Source of the DNA: Thioploca sp.
GTDB lineage: Bacteria > Pseudomonadota > Gammaproteobacteria > Beggiatoales > Beggiatoaceae
Reading direction: 5' to 3'
Assembly: GCA_012032555.1 (NCBI GenBank)
Contig: JAAUSR010000056.1
Location: 1-34,393 of the forward strand
Length of the DNA: 34,393 nucleotides
How positions within the stretch are numbered: the stretch's first letter is position 1; the number at the start of each line of letters is the position of its first letter. Below are positions 1 to 7,374 of this stretch, one piece after another. Position numbers and translations under genes: made by a program. Under the pieces are notes generated by a model, which was given only the letters and a program-made list of their open reading frames with translations, was not told the DNA's origin and did not search any database.

Positions 1-391
1 CGAGTCACTCTGGGATCCTGTTTCATTTTAAATAATACGCCTCCTTGCATTTCATTCTTCTCATTAATTCTGCTTTACGTTTTTCCGCATCGATATACAT
101 TGAACGAAATTTCCACATTTTGAACTCTTTTCCTCCCTTACCAACTCGTAATTGAGAAAAAAATATAGGCCCTTTGGAATCTAAACGAATTAATAATGCT
201 ACAGTTAGCAAGAGAGGACTTAACAAGATAAGGGCTATGGTAGTAATAACTATATCGAAACTACGTTTTGCCATAAACATAAAATAGTAACACTTTTTAT
301 TAGAATTACGTGGGGGCATCGTATCTGCAATACTTGATGAAGTATTTATATTATTTTCTAAAATAGTAGATGTAAAGGTATATTCAGGCAT
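1..391 (-). CDS. Bacterial sugar transferase (polyprenyl-phosphate glycosyl-1-phosphate transferase), partial and frameshifted
   Basis: The product would load a sugar-1-phosphate onto undecaprenyl phosphate at the inner membrane, the first step of exopolysaccharide or O-antigen synthesis. Seen: about 35 hydrophilic residues, then KRSFDI, a hydrophobic segment with SPLLL, then GPIFFSQLRVGKGG and KFRSM, the diagnostic order of the family. The start ATG (389-391) has AGGAGA about 8 bases upstream. The frame closes at a TGA at 23-25, but near position 55 the homologous reading moves to another frame. That frame reads NEMQGGVLFKMKQDPRVT to the window edge, which is the expected continuation. Restoring one A in the coding strand joins the two, so this is a frame-broken gene that continues leftwards. 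It is the short form without the N-terminal membrane domain of WbaP/WcaJ. The sugar cannot be told. Confidence 0.85.
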
Positions 392-827
392 AAGTTTTCT
401 CCTTAGCAGCTTGCACCTCGGTTCATTGCAAGGGTAAATAACTTTTAAGAGGTTAAGCTGATAAAGGCAAATTGTATACCTATTACTAATATAACGATTT
501 TAAATGATTAAATTTTTACTTCTGGCCAAAATAAACATTTTTTTTGCAAATTGCAATGCAATATTAAAACCGGCTTTGCTTTTGCAAATTTAGTAAAATT
601 TTAAATAGGTTAAATCTAATGATTAGTCAACAATAGTAAAAATTTAATGGTGTTTATTTTCATTTTTTATATCAATAAAATTTCTTGGCCGCATCAAAAA
701 AACAAAGCTCAACAAAAATTCATGTTTTCTTCAAACTTTCTCTACAATCTCAGTTCATTATTACCTCTAGCTAAGGCAAATGCCAGAGCATTATGAACTC
801 ATTGTAATATCTTAAAGGAGATTAATC
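392..827. other. AT-rich intergenic region between divergent genes
   Basis: This 436-base region separates the leftward sugar transferase and the rightward EF-hand gene, so it should hold both promoters. No ORF or RNA gene is visible. The undecamer TTTTGCAAATT occurs twice (542-552 and 580-590), each copy containing the palindrome TTTGCAAA. Further TTGCAA cores lie at 426-431 and 551-556. These could be operator sites, but in DNA this AT-rich chance copies are likely. A TACAAT hexamer at 743-748 could be a -10 element for the EF-hand gene, but no good -35 lies upstream of it. Confidence 0.4.
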
Positions 828-1409
828 ATGTTAAAGCAACAAGCTATTCCTTTTACGCTTATCATCAGTTTGGCGTTGTCTGCACCAGTATTCGCACGTG
901 GTGGACATGGAATGGGTATGGACAGTGATTTTATGGCTAAATTTATTGCACAATACGATTCTAATCAAGACGGTACGGTAACTACCGAGGAAATCCAAGC
1001 CGCTCGTGCTGCAGAATTCCAACAAGCCGATATCAATGCGAATGGCATCTTAGAATTACAGGAATTACAAGCTGATATGGAAAGTAAGCAAGCTGAACAT
1101 CAAGCGACCCGTTTTGCGCAGATAGACACGGATGGAAATGGTCAACTCAGTGTGGCAGAATTTCAAGATTCCTACCCGAGAACAGATACTGGAATAGCAA
1201 CAACGCTATTTGGTTTAGCCGATCAAGATAAAAATGGGGCATTAAGTTTGGAAGAATTCACTGCTTTAAGAAGCCCTGAAGGTCATGTGTGGCATCACTT
1301 TGCGCAACTGGATAGTGACGGCGATGGGGTAATTTCTGCAGCGGAGTATAGTGCTGCTAAGATGGACAATCGTGGTCCTGGTGGTATGGGTGGTCATGGC
1401 GGTTTCTAA
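828..1409 (+). CDS. Secreted five-EF-hand calcium-binding protein
   Basis: A 193-residue exported protein. Residues 1-23 form a signal peptide with a likely cut after VFA. Five EF-hand loops follow at about residues 44-55 (DSNQDGTVTTEE), 68-79, 100-111 (DTDGNGQLSVAE), 132-143 and 162-173 (DSDGDGVISAAE). Loops 3 to 5 keep the Asp/Asn pattern and the final Glu well; loop 2 (DINANGILELQE) is also close to consensus. Short Gly/His/Met-rich stretches flank the calcium-binding core (RGGHGMGMD and GGMGGHGG). The ATG is preceded by AAAGGAG at good spacing. It lies just upstream of a DUF4405 cytochrome and a BaeSR-like system in the same direction, which suggests an envelope calcium or stress function. 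Calcium buffering or sensing in the periplasm is inferred; the exact role is unknown. Confidence 0.85.
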   Translation: MLKQQAIPFTLIISLALSAPVFARGGHGMGMDSDFMAKFIAQYDSNQDGTVTTEEIQAARAAEFQQADINANGILELQELQADMESKQAEHQATRFAQIDTDGNGQLSVAEFQDSYPRTDTGIATTLFGLADQDKNGALSLEEFTALRSPEGHVWHHFAQLDSDGDGVISAAEYSAAKMDNRGPGGMGGHGGF

Positions 1410-1494
1410 TCAGAGTGATTGTTCAATTTAACTATTAATGTTAAGTTATATCAATTTCCACATTGAAATATAATTGAATATAATAATTAAATGA

Positions 1495-1522
1495 GTGGGA
1501 GCAAGTTAAAAATGGCTCCCAC
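1495..1522 (+). promoter_or_regulatory. Perfect 8-bp inverted repeat in the leader of the DUF4405 gene
   Basis: GTGGGAGC (1495-1502) and GCTCCCAC (1515-1522) can form a GC-rich hairpin with a 12-base loop. It ends about 23 bases before the ATG at 1546. No T-run follows, so it is a poor intrinsic terminator. It may be an attenuating or stabilising mRNA hairpin, or an operator. Confidence 0.45.
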
Positions 1523-1545
1523 CAACTGACGAAAGGAAAAGAAAT

Positions 1546-2046
1546 ATGAGCACCTCTACCAGCGACTTCTTAAAAAAGTTAGCTACTCCCCTCGCAATGG
1601 CTTTATTCATGGTAATTGCTGTCAGTGGCACTATGCTGTTTTTTCATGTGGGAGAAGGTTTAGTCAAAGAACTCCATGAATGGTTGGGAATTGCTTTTGT
1701 CACCGCTGCTATACTACATGTATATCGCAATTGGTTGTTATTCAAGAAATATTTCCAAAAACGTTTGTTGTGGGCTATATTAACCTTGACTATCATAGTG
1801 ACATTGGCTTTCGTAGCACCGGCAGGATTATTGGGGCAACGCAATGGTATTCGGCTCATAGTCGATGCAGTGAGTACCGCACCACTACAACAAATTGCAC
1901 CGGTATTAGGTACTTCGTATGAAGACATGCGTGCTAGGTTTGCTAAGCAAGGTATTGTCATTGACAATCCGGCTATCAGTCTTCGTGAGATAGCATATCA
2001 TTCCAAGCGAGAATTGCCAGAGGTACTTACTATTGCAATACCCTAA
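1546..2046 (+). CDS. DUF4405-type membrane cytochrome b-like protein
   Basis: A 166-residue inner-membrane protein. Hydrophobic segments lie at about residues 15-34, 46-62 and 74-96. Histidines sit at 34 (FFHVGEG), 44 (ELHEWLG) and 58 (LHVYRNW), the arrangement of DUF4405 proteins. These are small haem-binding membrane proteins often linked to extracytoplasmic flavin electron transfer. The C-terminal 55 residues, containing SYEDMRARF and SLREIAYHS, form a soluble tail I cannot name. AAAGGAAAAG precedes the ATG. No flavinylated FMN-binding partner is in the window; the nearest partner is the EF-hand protein upstream. Haem binding is inferred from the histidines and family, not shown. Confidence 0.7.
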   Translation: MSTSTSDFLKKLATPLAMALFMVIAVSGTMLFFHVGEGLVKELHEWLGIAFVTAAILHVYRNWLLFKKYFQKRLLWAILTLTIIVTLAFVAPAGLLGQRNGIRLIVDAVSTAPLQQIAPVLGTSYEDMRARFAKQGIVIDNPAISLREIAYHSKRELPEVLTIAIP

Positions 2047-2277
2047 TTGATGAGGAAAGAAAAGAAAATAAGTTTTTCTTATTTAACTTACAATATTATT
2101 TATTTATATGGCTACCTATCACTCCTCTTAGAAAAATGAGCAGATATTTACTGCTAATCCGCTGACCATTCTCTAAATGCAATAGTAGTAGCAAATACTA
2201 CGATGCATCAATAAAATCACTGCTATTAAGTTAAGCTATAACTTTCTATTTAATAAAGTGGGTTAATTTTTAACTTA
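2047..2277. promoter_or_regulatory. Leader region of the baeS-like gene with two hairpins
   Basis: Shortly after the DUF4405 stop, AAATAAG (2066-2072) and CTTATTT (2078-2084) flank TTTTT, a weak AT-only hairpin. Further on, GTAGTA (2185-2190) and TACTAC (2196-2201) form a 6-bp hairpin with TGCA on each side (2178-2181 and 2204-2207). The second could be a regulator site for the two-component operon. No clear -10/-35 pair was found. Confidence 0.3.
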
Positions 2278-2637
2278 ATGGCAGGGATCGCTAAAGTAAC
2301 TGTTATGAGTAGAATTTTGTTAATGAGACTCGGATTGTTTCCTAAACTGTTTTTAGCTTTCTTATTGACCGCCGCTACCCTCATCTTCGGGATGGCTATG
2401 TCAGTACATTGGAGTTTTCAGCATGGTTTAGAATCTTATCTACACCGGATGGAAATGGAAAAGCTCGACAAACTCTTACCGGTTTTAGAAACAGTGTATG
2501 TACAAGCTCGGGGATGGGAATTGTTGCGCCAAAATCAGCGTTTGTTTGTGCGATTGCTGCGTCAAACGCTTGATAGCAAGTATAACCATCGACTACCTGC
2601 TGAATCGGGTAAAAATCTTGATGTTTTCCCACCTAGC
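2278..2637 (+). CDS. baeS: BaeS-like sensor histidine kinase, N-terminal fragment (frameshifted from the next part)
   Basis: This is the N-terminal part of the kinase that continues in another frame from about 2637. It holds the first membrane segment (LFPKLFLAFLLTAATLIFGM) and the start of the periplasmic domain, including YVQARGWELLRQNQRLF, which closely resembles the BaeS periplasmic region. The start is uncertain. ATGs occur at 2278, 2305 and 2323, and none has a strong ribosome binding site; MRLGLFPKLFL at 2323 is nearest to the usual family start. The frame stays open to 2976, but beyond about 2635 it reads a low-complexity Leu/His/Met string, because the 45-54-base repeats beneath are open in several frames. 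One missing base near CCTAGCTACC joins this part to the rest. Either the locus is broken or the sequence has an error. Confidence 0.75.
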
Positions 2638-2885
2638 TACCGCCTCATGAAATTGATAACGATTTTTTGGGATTATTTTCACCTAAGCCACCACCACCTC
2701 ATGAGGACAATGATTTTGGATTATCTTCGCATAAGCTACCACCTCATGAATTTGACGACGATTTCGGATTGTTTTCGCATAAGCCACCACCTCATGAATT
2801 TGACAATGATTTTGGATTGTTTTCACATGAGCCACCACCTCATGAATTTGATGATGACTCAAGATTTTTTCCACCAAAGTTACTC
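2637..2885 (+). repeat. Tandem repeat of 45-54 bp encoding PPHE(F)D(D/N)DFGLFSHK units
   Basis: CCTCATGA recurs at 2643, 2697, 2742, 2790 and 2838, giving spacings of 54, 45, 48 and 48 bases, all multiples of three. The encoded units alternate PPHE, an acidic FDDD/FDND block, a hydrophobic FGLF and SHK. Each unit offers two His and three to four acidic residues. The array lies in the periplasmic domain of the sensor kinase. Confidence 0.9.
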
Positions 2886-4031
2886 CCCCATCGTGGTGTT
2901 GCTCAAGGTTTTGAGTCTTTTCCACCCCGTCCACCACCACCTCCCCGGTTTACTTTTTTGCGACGTTTACAAATAGTCGATATGAAAAAACAAGTGGTGT
3001 TTGGGTACCATAAAGTATTACCTAACGAACTTTTGCGTCCTTTACACCACAAAGGTCAAATTATTGGTTGGGTAGGACTACATCCTCACGAAGTGATTAT
3101 GGATAACTTGGCTTTGAGTTTCCAAGCACAACAACGTCATAGTTATATCCTCATCGCTGCATTAGCAGTAGTCGTTTCTGTCCTAGTATCTTGGTTACTA
3201 GCACGGCAATTGTTGAACCCTATTAGGCATATTGCCACCGGGGCACGGGCATTAGGCAGTGGTCATTATCAAACGCGGTTACCAGTTAAATCTGCCGATG
3301 AACTTGGCCAATTAGCTAGTGATTTTAATCACCTTGCCCATACCTTAGAACGCAACGAACAGGCACGTCGCCAATGGATTGCTGACATTTCTCATGAATT
3401 ACGCACCCCATTGGCCGTGTTGCGTGGCGAAATCGAAGCGATGCAAGATGGTATACATGCTATGACTTTAGAGAATTTAAAATCGCTGCATAGTGAAACC
3501 CTGAGCTTGGGTAAATTGGTGGATGATTTATATGAACTGGCTCTATCAGATTTAGGCGCATTGGACTATCGTAAAGAAGTGGTTGATATTGCCGATGTAC
3601 TAGATAGTGTAGTGACTGCCTTTCAGCCACGATTTGCAGCGAAAAATATCCTCCTCATCAATCAGGTACAAGAATGGGTTACTATTTTTGCCGATACCCG
3701 GCGGTTGACGCAATTGTTTACTAATTTGTTGGAAAATAGCTTAAGATATACTGATCCGCCAGGTAGATTGGAAATCAGCATAGCAATTACGGCTAACCAT
3801 GTGCTTCTAGATTTCAAAGATTCTGCGCCTGCTGTACCTGATGATTCCCTGGACAAACTTTTTGAACGCCTTTATCGAGTAGATAAATCTCGGAGCCGTA
3901 CCTTAGGCGGTGCTGGCTTGGGTCTAGCAATTTGCCGTAATATTGTGGAAGCACATGAAGGCCAAATTAGCGCACAGCATTCACCACTCGGCGGCGTGTG
4001 GGTGCAAGTAAAGTTGCCAAGAAATGGTTAA
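2637..4031 (+). CDS. baeS: BaeS-like sensor histidine kinase, main part with a periplasmic His/Pro/Asp repeat
   Basis: Membrane sensor kinase of a two-component pair with the regulator that follows 6 bases downstream. In order: a periplasmic repeat with units like PPHEFDDDFGLFSHKPP (2637-2885), the rest of the periplasmic domain, a second membrane segment (YILIAALAVVVSVLVSWLLA), a HAMP linker (LNPIRHIATGARAL), the phosphorylated His in ISHELRTPLA (codon 3393-3395), the N box (NLLENSLRYTD) and the G box (GGAGLGLAICRNI). All catalytic boxes look intact. The kinase core and the partner regulator match BaeS/BaeR, an envelope-stress system that in E. coli controls efflux and Spy. BaeS of enterics has no repeat of this kind. 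The frame is open from 2637, but its true N-terminus is the preceding fragment. Confidence 0.88.
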   Translation, partial: LPPHEIDNDFLGLFSPKPPPPHEDNDFGLSSHKLPPHEFDDDFGLFSHKPPPHEFDNDFGLFSHEPPPHEFDDDSRFFPPKLLPHRGVAQGFESFPPRPPPPPRFTFLRRLQIVDMKKQVVFGYHKVLPNELLRPLHHKGQIIGWVGLHPHEVIMDNLALSFQAQQRHSYILIAALAVVVSVLVSWLLARQLLNPIRHIATGARALGSGHYQTRLPVKSADELGQLASDFNHLAHTLERNEQARRQWIADISHELRTPLAVLRGEIEAMQDGIHAMTLENLKSLHSETLSLGKLVDDLYELALSDLGALDYRKEVVDIADVLDSVVTAFQPRFAAKNILLINQVQEWVTIFADTRRLTQLFTNLLENSLRYTDPPGRLEISIAITANHVLLDFKDSAPAVPDDSLDKLFERLYRVDKSRSRTLGGAGLGLAICRNIVEAHEGQISAQHSPLGGVWVQVKLPRNG

Positions 4032-4037
4032 TACTAA

Positions 4038-4730
4038 ATGACGAAATCAAACAACAGTCGACTTATCCTCATCGTCGAAGATGAACACAAGCTAGCTAGA
4101 TTGCTGCAAGATTATTTGCATCAAGCGAATTTCCACACTTATTGCTTAACCAATGGATTAGATGTAGTTCCCTGGGTGCGAAAACAACCACCGGATTTAA
4201 TCTTGCTCGATCTCATGTTGCCTGGCCAAGATGGGATTGAAATTTGTCGAGAGGTGCGCACATTTTCTAATGTACCAATCATTATGGCAACCGCACGGGT
4301 GGAGGAAATCGATCGCCTAATCGGATTAGAACTCGGTGCAGACGACTATATCTGTAAACCTTATAGCCCTCGCGAAGTCGTAGCACGGATTAAAGCAATT
4401 TTCCGCCGACTAGATAATCCACCGGGTACATTTAACGCGATAGCCAGTGGTTTTGAAGTAGATATGGAAAGTTACCAAATTCGTTTGAATGGCTCAGCCA
4501 TCGAGTTAACTCCCGCCGAATTTCGCCTGTTGTATACTCTCTTACAATCTCCAGGACGAGTCTATTCTCGTGCGCAACTGCTAGAGCGTCTCTATGAAGA
4601 TCATCGCATTGTAACGGATCGCACGGTGGATAGTCATATCAAAAACATTCGTAAAAAAATTGCGGAAATACAACCCGATTGGGAAAGAATTCGTTCGATT
4701 TATGGGATAGGGTATAAGTTAGAGGGGTGA
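4038..4730 (+). CDS. baeR: BaeR-like OmpR-family response regulator
   Basis: A 230-residue DNA-binding regulator that takes phosphate from the kinase encoded 6 bases upstream. The receiver domain has the acidic pair E14-D15 (VEDE), the phospho-acceptor D58 (LILLDLMLP) and the conserved Lys in DDYICKPYSP. The stretches EEIDRLIGLELGADDYICKP and TPAEFRLL, and TDRTVDSHIKNIRKK in the C-terminal winged helix, match BaeR closely rather than OmpR or PhoP in general. Length is normal and all motifs are intact. It is probably co-transcribed with the kinase. Its targets are unknown; the EF-hand and DUF4405 genes just upstream are natural candidates. Confidence 0.9.
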   Translation: MTKSNNSRLILIVEDEHKLARLLQDYLHQANFHTYCLTNGLDVVPWVRKQPPDLILLDLMLPGQDGIEICREVRTFSNVPIIMATARVEEIDRLIGLELGADDYICKPYSPREVVARIKAIFRRLDNPPGTFNAIASGFEVDMESYQIRLNGSAIELTPAEFRLLYTLLQSPGRVYSRAQLLERLYEDHRIVTDRTVDSHIKNIRKKIAEIQPDWERIRSIYGIGYKLEG

Positions 4731-5177
4731 AATAGTGGTTGTTTTTCAAAAAAGTGAAAATAATAGTGACTTGCTCATTTCAATGATTCAGACAGTTTTA
4801 TGATATCTTGGCCTCATAGTGGCATAATCGGTATAAGAAAATAGGGTATTCGATGCTGGCTGTTTGTTTTGTGATTTCTCACCGATTATTCAAATGAATA
4901 TAATTTTTTTTGCGGAATCATCTGATAAATTTAATTAATTTAGTCTTGACATTTAATTTAATAAATAATATAATCCAAATTTGTTAGATATTTTTTTTGT
5001 AATTTGGCAAACCCGTTTTGAGCTTTAAGCATTATTAAAGATAATTAGTTACTAAGAAATTTCTGAACTCCACTCTATTTTAGCCAACCGGTTAATTTAT
5101 TTAAATGATCTAACTAAAATAGTAGCAAAAATACTCTCAATCAAATAATTGCTTTTTAATATTAGGAGAAGTAAAAA
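4731..5177. other. Intergenic region with promoter and long 5' leader
   Basis: 447 bases between baeR and the secreted protein gene. Nothing coding is visible. It holds the consensus promoter at 4946-4974. The roughly 195-base leader after it contains a T8 run (4991-4998) close to the start of transcription and an AGGAGA ribosome binding site just before 5178. I could not recognise a known riboswitch in the leader. Confidence 0.5.
4946..4974 (+). promoter_or_regulatory. Full-consensus sigma70 promoter (TTGACA, 17 bp, TATAAT)
   Basis: TTGACA at 4946-4951 and TATAAT at 4969-4974 are separated by exactly 17 bases. Transcription should start near 4981 and run right into the secreted protein gene at 5178, giving an untranslated leader of about 195 bases. 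An exact match to both hexamers at the ideal spacing is rare even in AT-rich DNA. Confidence 0.75.
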
Positions 5178-5831
5178 ATGACCAATCATTTACTTTCCAA
5201 ATCTCTCGCCTTAACCAGTTTGGTAGCGATATCAGTAAATGTTAATGCTCAAGTAGAAAATCTCAACTATAGGCCTGATGCAGATAGGCCAACAGCCGGA
5301 GAATATTGTGATGGTTTCCCTATTGTCCCTGACACCGGGTGGCAATATTGTGAGTTTGATTCCACAACTGACACAGATACTTTCACCGTCGATACCAACC
5401 AACCAGGATGTTTTCGAGCAACTGATTACTTCATGATTGGAGATGTATTTACAGTCACAAATAAAGCGAATGGAGTAGCCGCAGGTGGAGGTTTTTTCGC
5501 CGGTGGGCCACTGCCACCACCGCCGGATCCGTTCGCAGATGCAGGATGGGGAAGTGCTGATTATTTTAGCGCTCAAGGTGGATTATCTGGGAATGGTCCC
5601 TACACCATTGAAGTCACTATCACGTCAACTGCTGCGATTCCAGCGGGATACTATGTTAGATTTGATACTGGCAAGGCATGTAATCCAATGAAAGCAGAAG
5701 ATCTCGTCAGCAACCGTGCGATTATTGTGACTAATAGCGGTAGAGAAAATGAAGATGTGTTCTTTCCTGACGGCAAAGCAGCTGCACGCAGCGTGGCACC
5801 AGGTGTCACGGTAGTCATGCCGGTTGAATAA
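5178..5831 (+). CDS. Secreted protein of unknown function
   Basis: A 217-residue protein with a clear signal peptide; the likely cut is after NVNA (about residue 25). I do not recognise a family. The mature part is acidic, has four Cys (EYCDG, QYCEF, PGCFRA, GKACNP) that could form two disulfides, and a Gly/Pro-rich loop GGPLPPPPDPFADAGWG. Alternating Thr/Val stretches (YTIEVTITS, GVTVVMP) suggest a beta-sandwich. There are no membrane segments after the signal peptide and no sorting tail. AGGAGA lies 7-8 bases before the ATG. A full-consensus promoter upstream and a strong terminator downstream mark it as a single-gene unit that is probably well expressed. It could be a surface or periplasmic structural protein. 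Confidence 0.75.
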   Translation: MTNHLLSKSLALTSLVAISVNVNAQVENLNYRPDADRPTAGEYCDGFPIVPDTGWQYCEFDSTTDTDTFTVDTNQPGCFRATDYFMIGDVFTVTNKANGVAAGGGFFAGGPLPPPPDPFADAGWGSADYFSAQGGLSGNGPYTIEVTITSTAAIPAGYYVRFDTGKACNPMKAEDLVSNRAIIVTNSGRENEDVFFPDGKAAARSVAPGVTVVMPVE

Positions 5832-5853
5832 AAGGGTTCCCAAACAGAAAATG

Positions 5854-5882
5854 AAGCGAAACCCGTATGTTGGGTTTCGCTT
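5854..5882. terminator. Bidirectional intrinsic terminator between convergent genes
   Basis: AAGCGAAACCC (5854-5864) and GGGTTTCGCTT (5872-5882) form a perfect 11-bp stem with a 7-base loop. A short T-rich tail follows on each strand (TTTAAAAA to the right, CATTTTCTG to the left). It sits between the secreted protein gene and the end of dnaN, so it probably serves both. Confidence 0.85.
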
Positions 5883-5900
5883 TAAAAATATTAGTTCCGG

Positions 5901-7013
5901 TTAAAGTCGCATAGGCATCACAATAAACTGACTTTCTTCATTATCTTCTTCCATGATCAAACAAGAACTATTCGGATCTGAAAAAGCGAGGCGTACTTTT
6001 TTAGTCGAGATTGCATTGACAGCATCAAGAATATAGCTGCCATTAAAACCAATTTCGATAGTTTCACCGCTATATTCAACTTCTACTAATTCTTCGGCTT
6101 CTTCTTGATAAGTATTTTTGGCGGTTAATGTTAATAAATGAGGTGTTAAGGTAAAGCGGATACCTTTATATTTTTCGTTAGAAAGAATAGCGACACGGGA
6201 AAGTGATTGCTTCAAAATGGCCGTTTCAGCTATAACAATTTTATTCGGCTGTTGAGGAATAACGCTTTGCCAATCTGGAAAACTGCCTTCAATTAATTTG
6301 GAACTCATCTCTAATGCTTCACTCAGTTTAAATTGAATATGATTGTCATCGAAAGCTACTTTGACTGCCGCCTCGCTGTCGACTAGTAGTTTAGTCAATT
6401 CCAACACGGCTTTACGTGGAATAATCACTTTAGCAGCTTGACCACTGTTAAACTCATGTTGAGCTACAGCCATTCGATGACCATCAGTTCCTACTAAAGC
6501 TATCTTAGCTTTCGCCATATCGAGTAATAAACCAGTGAGATAGTAACGTACATCATGGGTTGCTATACAAAATGATGTTTTATAAAGTAATTCTTTCAGA
6601 TTTTGCTGAGAAATGGTAAACTCTGTTTGGGTTTGAATTTGTGGGCTTGTTGGGAAATCTTGTGCCGGTAGTGTTTGTAATTTAAATTTACTTTTACCGG
6701 CTTTAACCGTGGCTTGATGCTCTTCAACTTGGACTTGAAGAGCCACTTCATCAGATAAAGAACGACAAATGTCAAATAGTTTTCGAGCCGGTAAGGTAGT
6801 TTCTCCTTCATTATCGTCGCTGAGTTGAGTGACATGTAGCGGTAAACGACAAGCAATTTCTACCTCAGCATCCGTTGCGGTTAAATGTAGGGTGTGATCT
6901 TTGACTTGTATTAAAGCATTAGCCAATATAGGCAGAGTTTGCCGCTGTTCAACTACACCAGTTATCATTTTTAAGGGAGTCAGTAATTCTTTTCTAGAAA
7001 TTTCGAAGTACAT
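5901..7013 (-). CDS. dnaN: DNA polymerase III subunit beta (sliding clamp)
   Basis: The ring-shaped clamp that tethers DNA polymerase III and other partners to DNA. The 370-residue protein matches the gammaproteobacterial family from end to end: QRQTLPILANALIQ, TDAEVEIACR, HDVRYYLTGLLLD, GTDGHRMAVAQHEF, EGSFPDWQSVIP, AILSNEKYKGIRF, and the C-terminal VMPMRL. I place the start at ATG 7011-7013 (MYFEISRKEL), which matches the family start and has AGGAAA about 10 bases upstream. An upstream ATG at 7049 would add 12 residues without support. Unusually, it lies directly divergent from rpmH with no dnaA beside it, and neither recF nor gyrB follows; the adjoining gene is an unrelated secreted protein. 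Confidence 0.97.
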   Translation of the reverse strand: MYFEISRKELLTPLKMITGVVEQRQTLPILANALIQVKDHTLHLTATDAEVEIACRLPLHVTQLSDDNEGETTLPARKLFDICRSLSDEVALQVQVEEHQATVKAGKSKFKLQTLPAQDFPTSPQIQTQTEFTISQQNLKELLYKTSFCIATHDVRYYLTGLLLDMAKAKIALVGTDGHRMAVAQHEFNSGQAAKVIIPRKAVLELTKLLVDSEAAVKVAFDDNHIQFKLSEALEMSSKLIEGSFPDWQSVIPQQPNKIVIAETAILKQSLSRVAILSNEKYKGIRFTLTPHLLTLTAKNTYQEEAEELVEVEYSGETIEIGFNGSYILDAVNAISTKKVRLAFSDPNSSCLIMEEDNEESQFIVMPMRL

Positions 7014-7167
7014 AAAATAATTTCCTAACCAGGATTTAGACAAAAACACTTACAGTGAACTAAAAGGTCTATATTTTAATTTATTGATTAATATGAATTT
7101 TAAAATTAATTTATTTTAACGTATTATTTTTAGATTTAAACTGAAAGTAAAAAATTTCATCGATTTA

Positions 7168-7197
7168 TTGACAACGAGTTAAGTAAAGCAATAGGAT
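7168..7197 (+). promoter_or_regulatory. Probable promoter of rpmH
   Basis: TTGACA at 7168-7173 and TAGGAT at 7192-7197 with an 18-base spacer. Transcription would start about 30 bases before the rpmH ATG. The -35 is exact; the -10 matches four of six. Confidence 0.5.
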
Positions 7198-7233
7198 ACT
7201 CAATTTTTGGTATAACCTTAGTGAATCGCTCAT

Positions 7234-7368
7234 ATGAAAAGAACTTTTCAACCCAGTATATTGGTACGTAAACGTCGTCATGGTTTTCGGGCGCGGATGA
7301 AAACCCAGGATGGACGCAAAATTATTAAAGCACGACGCGCCAAAGGACGTGTTCGTCTCAGTGCTTGA
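7234..7368 (+). CDS. rpmH: 50S ribosomal protein bL34
   Basis: A 44-residue, highly basic protein starting MKRTFQPS with [10 protein letters not shown], the invariant signature of bL34. It ends KGRVRLSA. The length is normal. It leads the conserved rpmH-rnpA pair; rnpA starts 6 bases after its stop. The ORF is short and easily missed. Confidence 0.97.
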   Translation: MKRTFQPSILVRKRRHGFRARMKTQDGRKIIKARRAKGRVRLSA

Positions 7369-7374
7369 TGCTCA

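Noticed and set aside
2683-2976. Open frames on both strands across the kinase repeat
   Set aside because: Repeat units that are multiples of three keep all frames open; only the PPHEFD frame continues into the kinase.
5001-5030. GGCAAACCC at 5006-5014 in the leader, similar to the start of a c-di-GMP (GEMM) riboswitch
   Set aside because: The second conserved block (GACGCAAAGCC) and the pairing partners are missing.
7014-7233. AT-rich region between dnaN and rpmH as a replication origin
   Set aside because: No DnaA boxes or 13-mer-like repeats were seen and dnaA is absent; AT-richness alone is not enough.
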